Source: Saprospirales bacterium
Lineage (GTDB): Bacteria > Bacteroidota > Bacteroidia > Chitinophagales > Saprospiraceae
Direction: 5' to 3'
DNA length: 64,000 nt
Assembly: GCA_016711045.1 (NCBI GenBank)
Contig: JADJTT010000001.1
Location: 434,001 to 498,000 of the forward strand
The notes under the pieces were generated by a model. The model saw nothing but the letters and a program-made list of their open reading frames with translations, made no database searches and had not been told where the DNA came from. Shown in pieces: positions 48,601 to 56,790 of the stretch. Position 1 is the first letter of the stretch. The number at the start of each line of letters is the position of its first letter. Made by a program: the position numbers and the translations under genes.

Positions 48601-50617
48601 CGTCGAGCACCAGCGAAGAGACGTTGCAATTCAGCACGCCATCCTCCCCGGCATCAGCTACAGGCACTGCCAGGTCTTCCGTCACTTCCACCATATCCGT
48701 CTGGGTACAACCACTTGTCGTGAAAGTCACTTCCAGGATATATTCCCCGGCTCCATCTACCAGCGGGGTGGTCGTCGTTTCTCCGGAGAGAATATTTCCG
48801 GTTGTGGTAGTCCACAAGTAAGTGACCTCATTCCCGGAGGAAGAGCCAGAACCATCGAGATTGAGTTCGCTGGCATTGCAATTGATCACTCCGTTTGGAC
48901 CGCCATTCGCAACGGGAGCTGCCTGATCGGCTATCACTTCGACTACATCGACAGACGCGCAGGTATTGGTGGCATTTAAGACAGTCAGGGTATAGGTACC
49001 TCCGGCATCCACCAGGGGCGTCAGGGTATTGGCGCCAGAAATGATGTGCCCGTCGTTGGTGGTCCACAGGTATTCGAATGCTGCGCCCTGCGAAGAGGCA
49101 GAACCATCGAGGTTCATTTCCGTAAGCACGCAGTCCAACTCGCCTCCGGTACCGGCATCTGCGGTGGGCAAAGCAGTATCTTCTGTCACTTCCACCTCAT
49201 CTGTCGTCACACAACCATTGGCCAGGTCTGTGACTTCAAGCGTATAGGTACCATCCATATCAACCTCCGGAGTCAGGGTATTGGCGCCGGAAACGATGTG
49301 CCCGTCGTTGGTAGTCCACAAGTATTGGATATTGTTCCCGGAAGCTGAATTGGTGCCATCCAGGGTTACCTGTGCATTGGTACAATTGAGCTGTTGTGTG
49401 GGACCTGCGGCAGCTGTAGGCCCGGGTAGGTCTTCAATGGTAAATGGCACCAGATGGGTACAGTTGTGCGAATCGGTAAGTGTCACCGTATAGTTACCTG
49501 CAGCCAGGTTGAGAAATACGGGGACCGGCGTAGCGCCGTTGCCGATGTTAAATGAGTAAGGATAGGTTCCACCGGAAGGCGTAATCACTGCCGTACCATC
49601 GCTATTGCCGCAGTGGGCTCCAATGGGAGACGGGCTTCCATTCAATGGCGTCGGTTCGGTGATGATTACGTTGTGTACTTTGATACAATTATTGGCATCA
49701 TGTACGCTCACCTGATAAGTGCCACCGGAAAGATTAGTGGCAGTAGGTCCGGAAGCGCCGTTACTCCAGGAATAGGTATATCCTGGCGTTCCACCCGATG
49801 CCCCTACGGTAGCGGAGCCGTTTCCTTGTCCGGTACAGCTCACATTGGTCACGGATAGGGTTTGTGCAATGATCTGCGATGGGCTGGAAACGACCAGATT
49901 TTGAATATTGATCGACCGGCCAAGACCTTCCGTCACTGTCACCGAATAGTTGCCTGGCAATAGGTTGTATACATCTTCCGTGTTGGCGCCATTGCTCCAA
50001 TGGTAGGTTTTATTCCCGTACCCACCGGTAGCGGTCAGATTGATACTCCCGCTGGGTTGTCCAAAACAGTCTGCATTATCCACCACTGCTTCGGCGTCCA
50101 GGGTACAGCTGCTGATCCAGTTGACCCATGTTTGCAGGCTCACCTGTCCGGCTTCGTAAATTTTCCGATCGGAACAGATCGCATATAAAGTCGGGAAATA
50201 GGAGATTTGGTACTGGCCCGTCGTTTGCCCGGAACCGTCATCGATAATCGGATACGTGGTGCCTGCCACCCAGTTGCCCTGAGAGCCGGAGCCGCCATAG
50301 AGGGCCGACACAGGAGTGCTGGGGTCTCCTTCGATGAAGAATACCATCAACTGATCCGTGCCCGAAGGACCATATTGGTCGTACAGATCTCTCAGAATAT
50401 GGGTGTTGTGATAATTCCAGCATGGTCCACACCATGTCGCGGAAAAATCGATAACGACCATCTTCCCCTGGTCCAGGTAGTCGTAGAGCGTATGCGACAC
50501 GCCGTTCAGGTCAGTCATAGTCCAGTTGGGCGCCGTATTTCCGTTGGGAAGAGGTAGCGCATTTGCCTCCAGCATGAAAAATAGCGGGAGAGCCAGCAAG
50601 AGTAATATTCTTTTCAT
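45611..50617 (-). CDS. Giant secreted protein: thioredoxin-like domain, SprB/PKD-like repeats, HYR domain, type A T9SS domain
   Basis: From MKRILLLLALP (50617) the protein has 1668 residues. A signal peptide ends near ANALPLP. Residues 30-180 are a TlpA/thioredoxin-like domain with the redox site WCGPC at 62-66. Next come SprB-like modules (WSNGANTEDV, WSNGASGPTATNL). Four roughly 80-residue PKD-like units follow, built on YLWTT..G.I.SG....P.VD..GTYTLEVT, and then more SprB modules. Near 1290-1420 lies an HYR-like domain (DKTAPELTCPEDI). A last part has a type A sorting domain (VYPNPADKQFFVRI). It is thus exported through T9SS. A redox-active head on an adhesin is unusual; the partner of the thioredoxin domain is not evident. 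Confidence 0.9.
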   Translation of the reverse strand: MKRILLLLALPLFFMLEANALPLPNGNTAPNWTMTDLNGVSHTLYDYLDQGKMVVIDFSATWCGPCWNYHNTHILRDLYDQYGPSGTDQLMVFFIEGDPSTPVSALYGGSGSQGNWVAGTTYPIIDDGSGQTTGQYQISYFPTLYAICSDRKIYEAGQVSLQTWVNWISSCTLDAEAVVDNADCFGQPSGSINLTATGGYGNKTYHWSNGANTEDVYNLLPGNYSVTVTEGLGRSINIQNLVVSSPSQIIAQTLSVTNVSCTGQGNGSATVGASGGTPGYTYSWSNGASGPTATNLSGGTYQVSVHDANNCIKVHNVIITEPTPLNGSPSPIGAHCGNSDGTAVITPSGGTYPYSFNIGNGATPVPVFLNLAAGNYTVTLTDSHNCTHLVPFTIEDLPGPTAAAGPTQQLNCTNAQVTLDGTNSASGNNIQYLWTTNDGHIVSGANTLTPEVDMDGTYTLEVTDLANGCVTTDEVEVTEDTALPTADAGTGGELDCVLTEMNLDGSASSQGAAFEYLWTTNDGHIISGANTLTPLVDAGGTYTLTVLNATNTCASVDVVEVIADQAAPVANGGPNGVINCNASELNLDGSGSSSGNEVTYLWTTTTGNILSGETTTTPLVDGAGEYILEVTFTTSGCTQTDMVEVTEDLAVPVADAGEDGVLNCNVSSLVLDGSHSSSGSEFDYLWTTGDGNIASGENSLNPTVDAPGTYTLEVTNTQNGCVAFEEVFVVETIPVVGSVEDLTHVACAGEETGAATVMALEGAGPYIFAWPDGSTGVTHFNLGVGTYTVTVTDTDNCTDLITLVINEPAPLTANASATGETFLGANDGIATAAPLGGVEPYSFLWSNGEITETISGLEPGNYTVIITDGNGCTKQETVTINSFTCTINANVAAQNITCNGNDDGEATVVINNGLEPFTIVWSNGTEGPTASSLTPGTYTVSITDENNCPTTANITIQEPAPVALTIVETLDATCFGGASGQATVEASGGVGNYTYLWPSGNAEATEYNLTAGTHVVILTDGNGCETTMNVVIDQPQALTGNVTSTPESAFQSEDGKLSAVPAGGTPGYHYLWSNGANTASIGGLAPGEYTVIVTDENGCTFELSGTVEEYICPEVAFDSEIDGVSCAGLSDGSASLTASGGTSPYSYSWSNGAAGPAVSGLEGGKYQVTIQDAANCPYVTDVEVPEPDVLTLEALELINIECAGQTNGAATVGGLGGTADYIYSWSTGATGATAYDLEPGFHQATVTDANGCKATLEVEIVVADDTTLPTVVTQETIVLDLDENGEAALTPAMADAGSFDNCAIESMEVSQNYFDCSQVGTHEVTLTVLDVNGNENSGTFTVIVQDKTAPELTCPEDILVFNCDGFVEYDLPAASDNCGATQVELKDGLGSGANFPIGSTTELYQAMDASGNISECAFKVTVENTLEAAGAVTATCPEVSEGTASVEAAGGTPGYAYLWNTGAETASIEGLSAGIYDVLVTDATGCEYTVQVEVGEFPAIDLVVDEVTNAQNGGQNGAIQITVGNGTPPFTFEWRDQEQYLYSTAEDLVNVPAGEYTCSITDANGCVFISDPIVVENVSGTSEPAWANGVWVYPNPADKQFFVRIQLEEAAMVQWEVHDVRGVVTAKNLTAFATSQFIPISVSHWAPGIYYLRLIINEEVLIRRVVIE

Positions 50618-50793
50618 GTGAAATAATTTGATAATCAAAAACTCCTTGAAAAAACCGACGGAATATATGAAATAATGTTTTTATTTTTTCCAAAAAGGAC
50701 ACAAAACAAATGGAGGGAGGGGTGAAGGCCAAAATAAAAGACAGAAAAGGAAAGAAACCTTTCCGATAAGTTTGGAATTGTAGCCTAAAAATA

Positions 50794-50833
50794 AAAAAGC
50801 TGTAATGCCTTCCCAGGGAAAGGTATTACAGCC
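50794..50833 (-). terminator. Terminator of asnA
   Basis: On the minus strand, GCTGTAATACCTT and AAGGCATTACAGC form a stem (one G-U pair) closed by a CCCTGGG-type loop and followed by TTTTTTATTTTT. It lies 36 bp after the asnA stop. Confidence 0.8.
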
Positions 50834-50868
50834 AACAAGATTGCCGGGTTTGCCGGCAGGTATCTGTA

Positions 50869-52002
50869 TTAATCCAACACGAAAATATTCTTCTGCTTGC
50901 AGATATCTTTCAATTGCTTCGGCCAAACCGACACGGTAACTTCCCCGAGGTGTGCTTTACGAAGCAATAGCATATAGGTGCGCGATTGTCCGATACCTCC
51001 GCCAATGGAGAGCGGATAGTCGCCCGTGATAATGCCTTGGTGATAAGGCAGTTTGAGGCTATCCAGCTGATCGCTTAGCTCCAACTGTTGCTTCAGGGTT
51101 TCTGCGTTGACGCGGACACCCATGGAGGTCAGTTCGTGGCGGCGCTTGGTCACCGGGTTCCAAACCAGGATATCCCCGTTGAGGCCGTGGTATAGTTCGC
51201 CATTTTTAGTGACCGTGGGCGTGACCCAGTCGTCGTAGTCAGCCGCACGCATTTCATGGGGATAACCGTCTTTGAGCACCCATCCGATACCGACGATGAA
51301 CACGGCGGGATATTTCTGCAGAATCGCCGTTTCGCGTTCTTTGCGCGGCAGGTCGGGAAACATATCCAAAATCTCCTCTGCGTGCAGGAATTTAATTTCT
51401 TCCGGCAGTGGTGGATACTTATCTGACTTGAGCTGAGGGAACATTTCAAAGGCCAGGTTTTCCGCACCTTTGAGTACCTTCCAAATTTTCCGTACGGTAT
51501 CCTTCAGATAGTCCAGGTTGCGATCTTTGGCCATGATCACTTTTTCCCAGTCCCATTGGTCTACATAGGAACTGTGGTCGTGGTCAAGGAAATAATCCTT
51601 GCGCACAGCCCGCATATCCGTATTAAGTCCTTCGCCTACTTCGAAGCCGAATTGCTTCAGGGCAAAGCGCTTCCACTTGGTGGCTGCCTGAACCACTTGT
51701 GCTTCCAACCGCTTTTCGAGCCCGAGGCCGCAAGGAAAATCAACCGGTGTCCGGGAACCGTCCCGGTCGAGCATATCATTCATTCCACTATCCTTCTCAA
51801 CGATAAGGGGAACCTGCACCATCATCAGGTTGAGTTCCTTGCAGAGGTTTTCTTCGATATACCGTTTTACGGCAAACAAAGCCTGCATCGTTTCTTTTCG
51901 GTTGAGAATGGATTGGTAATCCTTCGGGAGGATTTGTTCGACCTTTTCGTAGGTGCTGATACCTGGACCTGCGAGGTCGGCTTTTTTACTTTCAACTAGC
52001 AT
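50869..52002 (-). CDS. asnA: Aspartate-ammonia ligase
   Basis: AsnA makes asparagine from aspartate, ammonia and ATP. The 377-residue protein is slightly longer than the E. coli enzyme (330). It shows the class II tRNA-synthetase-like motifs LMMVQVPLIVEKDSGMND, VDFPCGLGLEKRLEAQVVQAATKWKR and the C-terminal GGGIGQSRTYMLLLRKAHLG, which holds the ATP-site arginine. An in-frame start at MLVESKKADL is taken. It stands alone, between the giant secreted gene and the RRM gene, and has its own terminator. Confidence 0.95.
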   Translation of the reverse strand: MLVESKKADLAGPGISTYEKVEQILPKDYQSILNRKETMQALFAVKRYIEENLCKELNLMMVQVPLIVEKDSGMNDMLDRDGSRTPVDFPCGLGLEKRLEAQVVQAATKWKRFALKQFGFEVGEGLNTDMRAVRKDYFLDHDHSSYVDQWDWEKVIMAKDRNLDYLKDTVRKIWKVLKGAENLAFEMFPQLKSDKYPPLPEEIKFLHAEEILDMFPDLPRKERETAILQKYPAVFIVGIGWVLKDGYPHEMRAADYDDWVTPTVTKNGELYHGLNGDILVWNPVTKRRHELTSMGVRVNAETLKQQLELSDQLDSLKLPYHQGIITGDYPLSIGGGIGQSRTYMLLLRKAHLGEVTVSVWPKQLKDICKQKNIFVLD

Positions 52003-52108
52003 AACTCAGTTTATTTGGTAAGATGAGGCTGAAGTTCTGCTATTCCGAGGGCATGGAAAATGATAGAAATCACCTTGGTGGGTAATTTTTGCCACCCAGG
52101 TAATAAAG

Positions 52109-52142
52109 AAAAGGGGAGAAGACTTTCGCCTTCTCCCCTTTT
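52109..52142. terminator. Terminator after the RRM gene
   Basis: Arms AAAAGGGGAGAAG and CTTCTCCCCTTTT (52109-52121 and 52130-52142) form a perfect stem with T-rich ends, 20 bp after the stop of the RRM gene (minus strand). Confidence 0.8.
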
Positions 52143-52161
52143 AAAGTCTTTTGATCTGGTA

Positions 52162-52461
52162 TTACCAGCGACGACCACCGCCGCCACCGCCACCGCCGCG
52201 GTTCGAATCGCCACGGTCAGCTCTCGGTTCTGCTTTCTTTACAACGATCGTACGGCCATCCAATTCAGTCTCATTGAGACCTTCAATAGCCTTTTTCGCA
52301 TCCTCATCGTTATCCATTTCTACAAATCCAAAGCCTTTAGAACGGCCGGTGAATTTGTCGTGGATAACATTGGCGGAAGATACCTCTCCGTAAGCTTCAA
52401 AAGCTTCTTTCAAATCCTCGCTCCGAGTGTCGAAGCTGAGTTTAGCAACAAAAATGTTCAT
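52162..52461 (-). CDS. Single-RRM RNA-binding protein
   Basis: The 99-residue protein has one RNA-recognition motif: RNP2 NIFVAKLSF at 2-10 and RNP1 KGFGFVEM, with the aromatic residues needed for RNA stacking. A Gly/Arg tail (SNRGGGGGGGGRRW) follows. Such proteins occur in Bacteroidota and cyanobacteria, and in the latter are linked to cold response. The 5' leader is long: a promoter at 52673-52702 gives a leader of about 205 nt. That recalls cold-shock leaders. The downstream terminator is strong. Confidence 0.92.
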   Translation of the reverse strand: MNIFVAKLSFDTRSEDLKEAFEAYGEVSSANVIHDKFTGRSKGFGFVEMDNDEDAKKAIEGLNETELDGRTIVVKKAEPRADRGDSNRGGGGGGGGRRW

Positions 52462-52672
52462 AATAAAAAAATTAAACGTAAAAACTCATACCCTGGATAT
52501 CCTCTTTCGAGCCTATCCTCTTCAAGCAAAGCGAGAAGCGGAGCGGAGAACCTTAGGAATGGACCAAAACTAAACTTAACGGGGAGAATTCTGACAACCT
52601 GGGAAAGGAAGGAAAAAAAACAACTCGTCGATTAAGAATGATCTGTGCATCAAAAGATTCCTGATACCTATA

Positions 52673-52702
52673 CAAAGGTAATAACGAAAGTAAGGGAAAC
52701 AA
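52673..52702 (-). promoter_or_regulatory. Bacteroidota-type promoter of the RRM gene
   Basis: On the minus strand TTG (52702-52700) and TACCTTTG (52680-52673) are 19 bp apart, an exact -7 match. The start of transcription would be about 205 bp ahead of the start codon. No gene starts between them. Confidence 0.6.
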
Positions 52703-52823
52703 AGTTTCCTTCAATTATTTTATCCCCCCCTACCTCCTATTTAGCTACCGCATTTTCCCGTTCAGCCCAAATTAATTGCGCAGAGGCCGGGCAGGGCATT
52801 CCTTTGTAAAAAAATCTACTGCC

Positions 52824-53261
52824 ATGACGAACTTAAAAAACTTGGCGATTCTCGCCCTGATCTTCAGCCTCCTCACCATGAGCTTTACCGCTTGCTCTCC
52901 TCTGGACGACAACAGTCCCGTCCCCACCGGCACTCCTCCGGCATCAGGGACCTGGAAGGTGAGCTACTTTTATGACAAATCAGACGAAACCAGCAATTAC
53001 ACCGGCTACACCTTCGAATTCTTTACCGACGGACAACTGATTGCAACCCAGGGAAGTCAATCCTGGAACGGGACCTGGACCACCGGCTCCGACGATAGTA
53101 AAAACAAGTTTCTAATCAATTTCCCTGGCATCCACCCTTCTTCGCTGGAAGATATGGAAGAAGACTGGCTCATCATCGAGCAAACCGGATCGTTTATGCA
53201 CTTTGAACACACCAGCGGGGGCAATGGAGACACCGATATATTGCAGTTGAGCAAAAACTGA
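52824..53261 (+). CDS. Lipoprotein of unknown function
   Basis: The 145-residue protein starts at ATG 52824 (MTNLKNLAILAL) with a lipobox ending FTACS; 16 upstream codons are not believable. The mature part has the pattern GTWKVSYFYDKSDET, then FEFFTDGQLIAT and SWNGTWTTG, a lipocalin-like run of strands as in other Bacteroidota small lipoproteins. It ends LQLSKN. Function unknown. A terminator with a long T run follows. Confidence 0.65.
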   Translation: MTNLKNLAILALIFSLLTMSFTACSPLDDNSPVPTGTPPASGTWKVSYFYDKSDETSNYTGYTFEFFTDGQLIATQGSQSWNGTWTTGSDDSKNKFLINFPGIHPSSLEDMEEDWLIIEQTGSFMHFEHTSGGNGDTDILQLSKN

Positions 53262-53285
53262 AAGGGGTGATGTACTTTCAATAAA

Positions 53286-53331
53286 AAGAGGCTGGGCACC
53301 AATGGGGTCACAGCCTCTTCTTTTTTTTTTT
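53286..53331 (+). terminator. Terminator of the small lipoprotein gene
   Basis: A 9-bp stem (AAGAGGCTG/CAGCCTCTT) with a large loop is followed by eleven T after TC. Confidence 0.65.
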
Positions 53332-53435
53332 GGAAAAAATGGAGCTGAATTTATCGTGAAAATTTAAACCTCATGGCTACCCATCCTGCCGCTTTGGTAA
53401 TCCAGCATTGCCCGGCAGGTGATCATTCCGAACTT

Positions 53436-53557
53436 TTAGTGCTTAAAAAGCACTAATTACAGTATAACTTAAATAAGTTTATAAAGACTGAATGGGCGGG
53501 CGGCGCCCGCCCATTCAGTCTTTATAAGGATATCTGCGGCCGCAGATATCCTTATAA
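53436..53557. repeat. Chain of palindromes with TTATAA borders
   Basis: In the 395-bp gap between two plus-strand genes lie three inverted repeats. A 9-bp hairpin TTAGTGCTT/AAGCACTAA spans 53436-53456. A 49-bp repeat has 23-nt perfect arms around GGC (53479-53527). A 36-bp perfect palindrome with no loop spans 53522-53557 and centres on a NotI-like GCGGCCGC. The second and third share the 6-bp word TTATAA at 53522-53527; the same word begins the second and ends the third. See findings. Confidence 0.8.
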
Positions 53558-53656
53558 AAAACATTAAAAGTGCGTTTGTTACAAAGTACTAATGCCAAAA
53601 GTCATTGCATTCTTACTCACAATTTCGTTGATTTACCTTGAACAAATTCCACGGTC

Positions 53657-54763
53657 ATGACCCGCATCCTGCTTATCGGCGGCTATGGCAACGCCGGCCG
53701 CTGCATCGCCGAATACTTGCTGAAATATACTTCGGATACGATAGTCATCCTGGCGGGCAGACAGGAAGAAAAGGCCCGGGCGGTGGCTCAATCCCTTTCA
53801 TCCACATTCCCCGGTCGCACCAAGGGCCTACGCATCGACCTGGCTGATCCCAATAGCATCGACGAGGCTTTCCAGGCCGTCGACTTCGTCGTCAACGCCG
53901 CGGGCGCCATTCCCTTTACCAAAAATGTGGCGGAAGGGCTCCTGCGCCACGGCAAAAGCGCCATCGACTGCCAACTGGCTTCTCCGGATAAAACCCGGGT
54001 ACTGGAACAAATGGCCCCGGCTTTCCAGGAAGCAGGTATCTGCTACATTACCGATGGAGGGTTTCACCCGGGCATCCCGGCGGCCCTGTTGCGCTACGCG
54101 GCCACACAGGTCGACACCCTGGAAAAAGGAAATGTGTACAGCGCGATGAAAGTCGATTGGGGGGGGCTCGAGTTCTCCCCGGATACGGCACTCGAGCTCA
54201 TCGATGAGTTCCGCACCAACAGGCTGGCCATTTATCAGCAGGGGAAATGGAAGGACCAATCGGTTATGAAGGTCTTCGACGTCGATTTTGGGCCACCCTT
54301 CGGGAAACAATACTGCGCGCCGATGTTTCTGCCCGAATTGGGGGTATGTGCCGCACAAATGCCTGACCTGCAGGAAACGGGCTTCTACGTCACCGGTTTC
54401 AACAAGGTAGCCGATTACCTCGTACTTCCTATCGTCACCCTCGGTGTGCGGCTATTACCTCGTTCCGTGGACCGGCTGCTCGCCAAGTTCCTGACCTGGG
54501 GACTGCAGTTCAGCCGGCCACCCTACGGCATCGACCTCATAGCTGATTGCACCGGGCGAAAAAACGGGGAGGAAGTCCGTTTCAGGATCCGGCTTTCGCA
54601 CGAAGACGGCTACGTGATCACTGCCGTGCCCGTCGTAGCCTGCTTGATGCAGGTTCTCGACAACACGATCCGGAAGCCCGGCTTGTGGCGCCAGGCCATT
54701 ATCGTGGAACCCGTTCGCTTCCTGGAAGAAGTGGAACGCATGGGCGTTGCTGTATACCGCTAG
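53657..54763 (+). CDS. Saccharopine dehydrogenase-like NAD(P)-binding protein
   Basis: The 368-residue protein begins with a Rossmann fold: MTRILLIGGYGNAGRCIAEYL with GxGxxG-type GGYGNAG at 8-14. An acidic residue in DLADPNS and the strand DFVVNAAGAIPF follow. Family: saccharopine dehydrogenase NADP-binding domain (PF03435), whose members reduce or oxidise lysine-pathway or lipid substrates. The C-terminal half (180-368) is not the classical saccharopine catalytic domain. Substrate unknown. It stands alone, 100 bp after the palindromic element. Confidence 0.75.
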   Translation: MTRILLIGGYGNAGRCIAEYLLKYTSDTIVILAGRQEEKARAVAQSLSSTFPGRTKGLRIDLADPNSIDEAFQAVDFVVNAAGAIPFTKNVAEGLLRHGKSAIDCQLASPDKTRVLEQMAPAFQEAGICYITDGGFHPGIPAALLRYAATQVDTLEKGNVYSAMKVDWGGLEFSPDTALELIDEFRTNRLAIYQQGKWKDQSVMKVFDVDFGPPFGKQYCAPMFLPELGVCAAQMPDLQETGFYVTGFNKVADYLVLPIVTLGVRLLPRSVDRLLAKFLTWGLQFSRPPYGIDLIADCTGRKNGEEVRFRIRLSHEDGYVITAVPVVACLMQVLDNTIRKPGLWRQAIIVEPVRFLEEVERMGVAVYR

Positions 54764-54921
54764 CGCCCGAACAAGCCCTCACGGCATTTCCCGGTAATCA
54801 TTCCAATCTCCTCCACGGATGGCTGCGCAAAAAAAGGAATAAATACAGCCGGGTATCCCATATGTCCTTATTTTTAGCAAAAAATTACGAATTCCATTCT
54901 CTTTTGCTAAAATGCAACCTT

Positions 54922-56001
54922 ATGAAATCAATAGCCGTACTCATTCCCCTGCTGGGCCTGTTCTTTGCCTTGCAAGCACAACCCGTCATCACCGCCCCAT
55001 CCAGTAAGAAAGCGCTTGTCACCGAATGGATAGGACTGACGAAAGTACAGATCGAATACTCGCGCCCGGGCGTGAAAGGCCGGGAAGGGAAAATATTCGG
55101 GGATGGCGGCATTGTCCCCATCGACGAAGGCAACCCCATTCCCTGGCGGGCCGGCGCCAATGAGAACACCGTCATTTCTTTTGAAGACGACGTACTGATC
55201 CAGGGAAAACCCTTGCAAGCGGGGTCTTATGGATTTCACATCGCGCTTTATGAGGACAAGTGGGTGCTCATTTTCTCCAAAAACTATTGGTCCTGGGGCA
55301 GCTACTTTTACGAATCCCAGGAAGAAGCGCTGCGTGTCACCGCAATTCCTGAAAAATGCGAGCTGGTGGAGTGGCTGGAATATCGGTTCGTCAATCAAAC
55401 CGACAACTCCGCCGATGTGGAGATGGCATGGGAGCATAGGAAGGTTCGGTTTACGGTCGAGGTAGATGTACACGCGGTAACCATGGAACGGATCGAACGC
55501 GAGTTGGATGGCCTGAAAGGGTTTAGTTGGGAGGGATGGAACTCGGCAGCGCAATATTGTCTGCAGGCGGAGAAAGACCTGGACAAAGGACTGACCTGGG
55601 CCAATGTCTCCCTCAACCCCAATCAGGGGGGAGAAAGCAATTTCACCACGCTTTCCACCAAGGCGGAAATACTCGAAAAATTGGGGCGCAACAACGAAGC
55701 AAAACCGGTCATGGAAGAAGCGGTCTCCCTGGCTAATATGCGGGAGCTGCATTATTATGGTAGAACGCTGATCGGTCAGAACAAGCCAGAGGAGGCCCTT
55801 AAAATATTTGAGCTCAACAGGGCCAAGAACCCACTAGACAACTTTACCACGTATGTGGGCTTGGGTCGTGGGTACATGGCAGTCGGTAAATTCAAGGAAG
55901 CTGCAGGCTATTTCCGGATGGCTGCACCCGGCGCCCCTTCCGGCCAGGCCCGGTTCTATGAAGACCTTGCCGAAGAATGTGAAGCAAAAATGAAGAAGTA
56001 A
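54922..56001 (+). CDS. DUF2911 secreted protein with TPR-like tail
   Basis: From MKSIAVLIPLLGLF (54922) the protein has 359 residues; a longer open frame upstream is accidental. The signal peptide ends LQAQP. Residues 25-165 form a DUF2911 domain: VTEWIGLTKVQIEYSRPGVKGR, then PWRAGANENTVISFEDD and GSYGFHIAL. Residues 215-359 are helical pairs with TPR-like spacing (AEILEKLGRNNEAKPVMEEAV, LIGQNKPEEALKIFELNRAKN). DUF2911 proteins are common in Bacteroidota and of unknown role; the tail suggests protein contacts in the periplasm. Confidence 0.8.
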   Translation: MKSIAVLIPLLGLFFALQAQPVITAPSSKKALVTEWIGLTKVQIEYSRPGVKGREGKIFGDGGIVPIDEGNPIPWRAGANENTVISFEDDVLIQGKPLQAGSYGFHIALYEDKWVLIFSKNYWSWGSYFYESQEEALRVTAIPEKCELVEWLEYRFVNQTDNSADVEMAWEHRKVRFTVEVDVHAVTMERIERELDGLKGFSWEGWNSAAQYCLQAEKDLDKGLTWANVSLNPNQGGESNFTTLSTKAEILEKLGRNNEAKPVMEEAVSLANMRELHYYGRTLIGQNKPEEALKIFELNRAKNPLDNFTTYVGLGRGYMAVGKFKEAAGYFRMAAPGAPSGQARFYEDLAEECEAKMKK

Positions 56002-56030
56002 CTCAAGTTGCGATAAACGCTTCCCAAAAA

Positions 56031-56062
56031 AAGAAACCCCGCCGAGGCGGGGCTTCTTTTTC
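56031..56062. terminator. Terminator shared by convergent genes
   Basis: The stem AGAAACCCCGCC/GCGGGGCTTCT with a GAG loop is T-rich on both sides. It lies between the DUF2911 gene and the convergent fasciclin gene. Confidence 0.8.
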
Positions 56063-56074
56063 AGGGAAGATACA

Positions 56075-56641
56075 TCACTTGGGCAAAAGGACTTTGTCAA
56101 TGACATAGACCATTCCGTTGGAGGCCTTAACAGACCCCAACACATGTGCGTCATTGATCATAATCTTCCCGTCTTCGCTTACTTTAATCGTGCATTTCCC
56201 CCCATCAGCCATTCCAAGTACCATGCCGTCCCGGAGCATTGACTCCGATAACGCAGAAGTGGTGACATGATACTGCAAAATGTTGGAGAGATCTTCTTTC
56301 TTTTCCGGTTTGAGCAACGCTTCTACTGTGCCGGCAGGCAGCGCGTCAAATGCGGCATTGGTCGGTGCAAATACCGTAAAGGGGCCCACATTTGACAATA
56401 CATCTACCAGGTCAGCAGCCTGAACCGCCGCTACCAACGTAGTGTGATCAGGAGAAGAAATAGCCACTTTGACGACGTCTTTCGCAGAGACATCATCTTT
56501 TACGGCAGATTGACCAGAAAGAGGGGCTTCAGTGCTTGCTGTTGCTGCCGCACCAGCATTCTCTGTTCCGGATTGGCAGGACCAAATACCCGCCGCGAGA
56601 AATAGCCCAAAAAGGGCGCTGATGAAAAAGATTTTTTTCAT
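56075..56641 (-). CDS. Fasciclin-domain lipoprotein
   Basis: The 188-residue protein has a lipoprotein signal (GIWSCQSG). A low-complexity Ala/Ser/Thr linker leads to one FAS1 domain (about 60-188): HTTLVAAVQAADLVDVL, the H1 motif GPFTVFAPTNAAFDALP, and the H2 region VYVIDKVLLP at the end. FAS1 domains mediate adhesion to proteins or polysaccharides. It is divergent from the SDR gene and converges with the DUF2911 gene. Confidence 0.92.
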   Translation of the reverse strand: MKKIFFISALFGLFLAAGIWSCQSGTENAGAAATASTEAPLSGQSAVKDDVSAKDVVKVAISSPDHTTLVAAVQAADLVDVLSNVGPFTVFAPTNAAFDALPAGTVEALLKPEKKEDLSNILQYHVTTSALSESMLRDGMVLGMADGGKCTIKVSEDGKIMINDAHVLGSVKASNGMVYVIDKVLLPK

Positions 56642-56790
56642 GTTACTACGATTTAAATGATAAAATTGAACGATAGCGGTCTTCTGACCATAAACAAAGA
56701 GAAAGAAAAAATTTCCAAATTCGGATGATTTTTATCACCCTATTCTCGCCTCTTTGGTAAACCATCCTGCGCTCCTGCTGTTTCCGGAAT

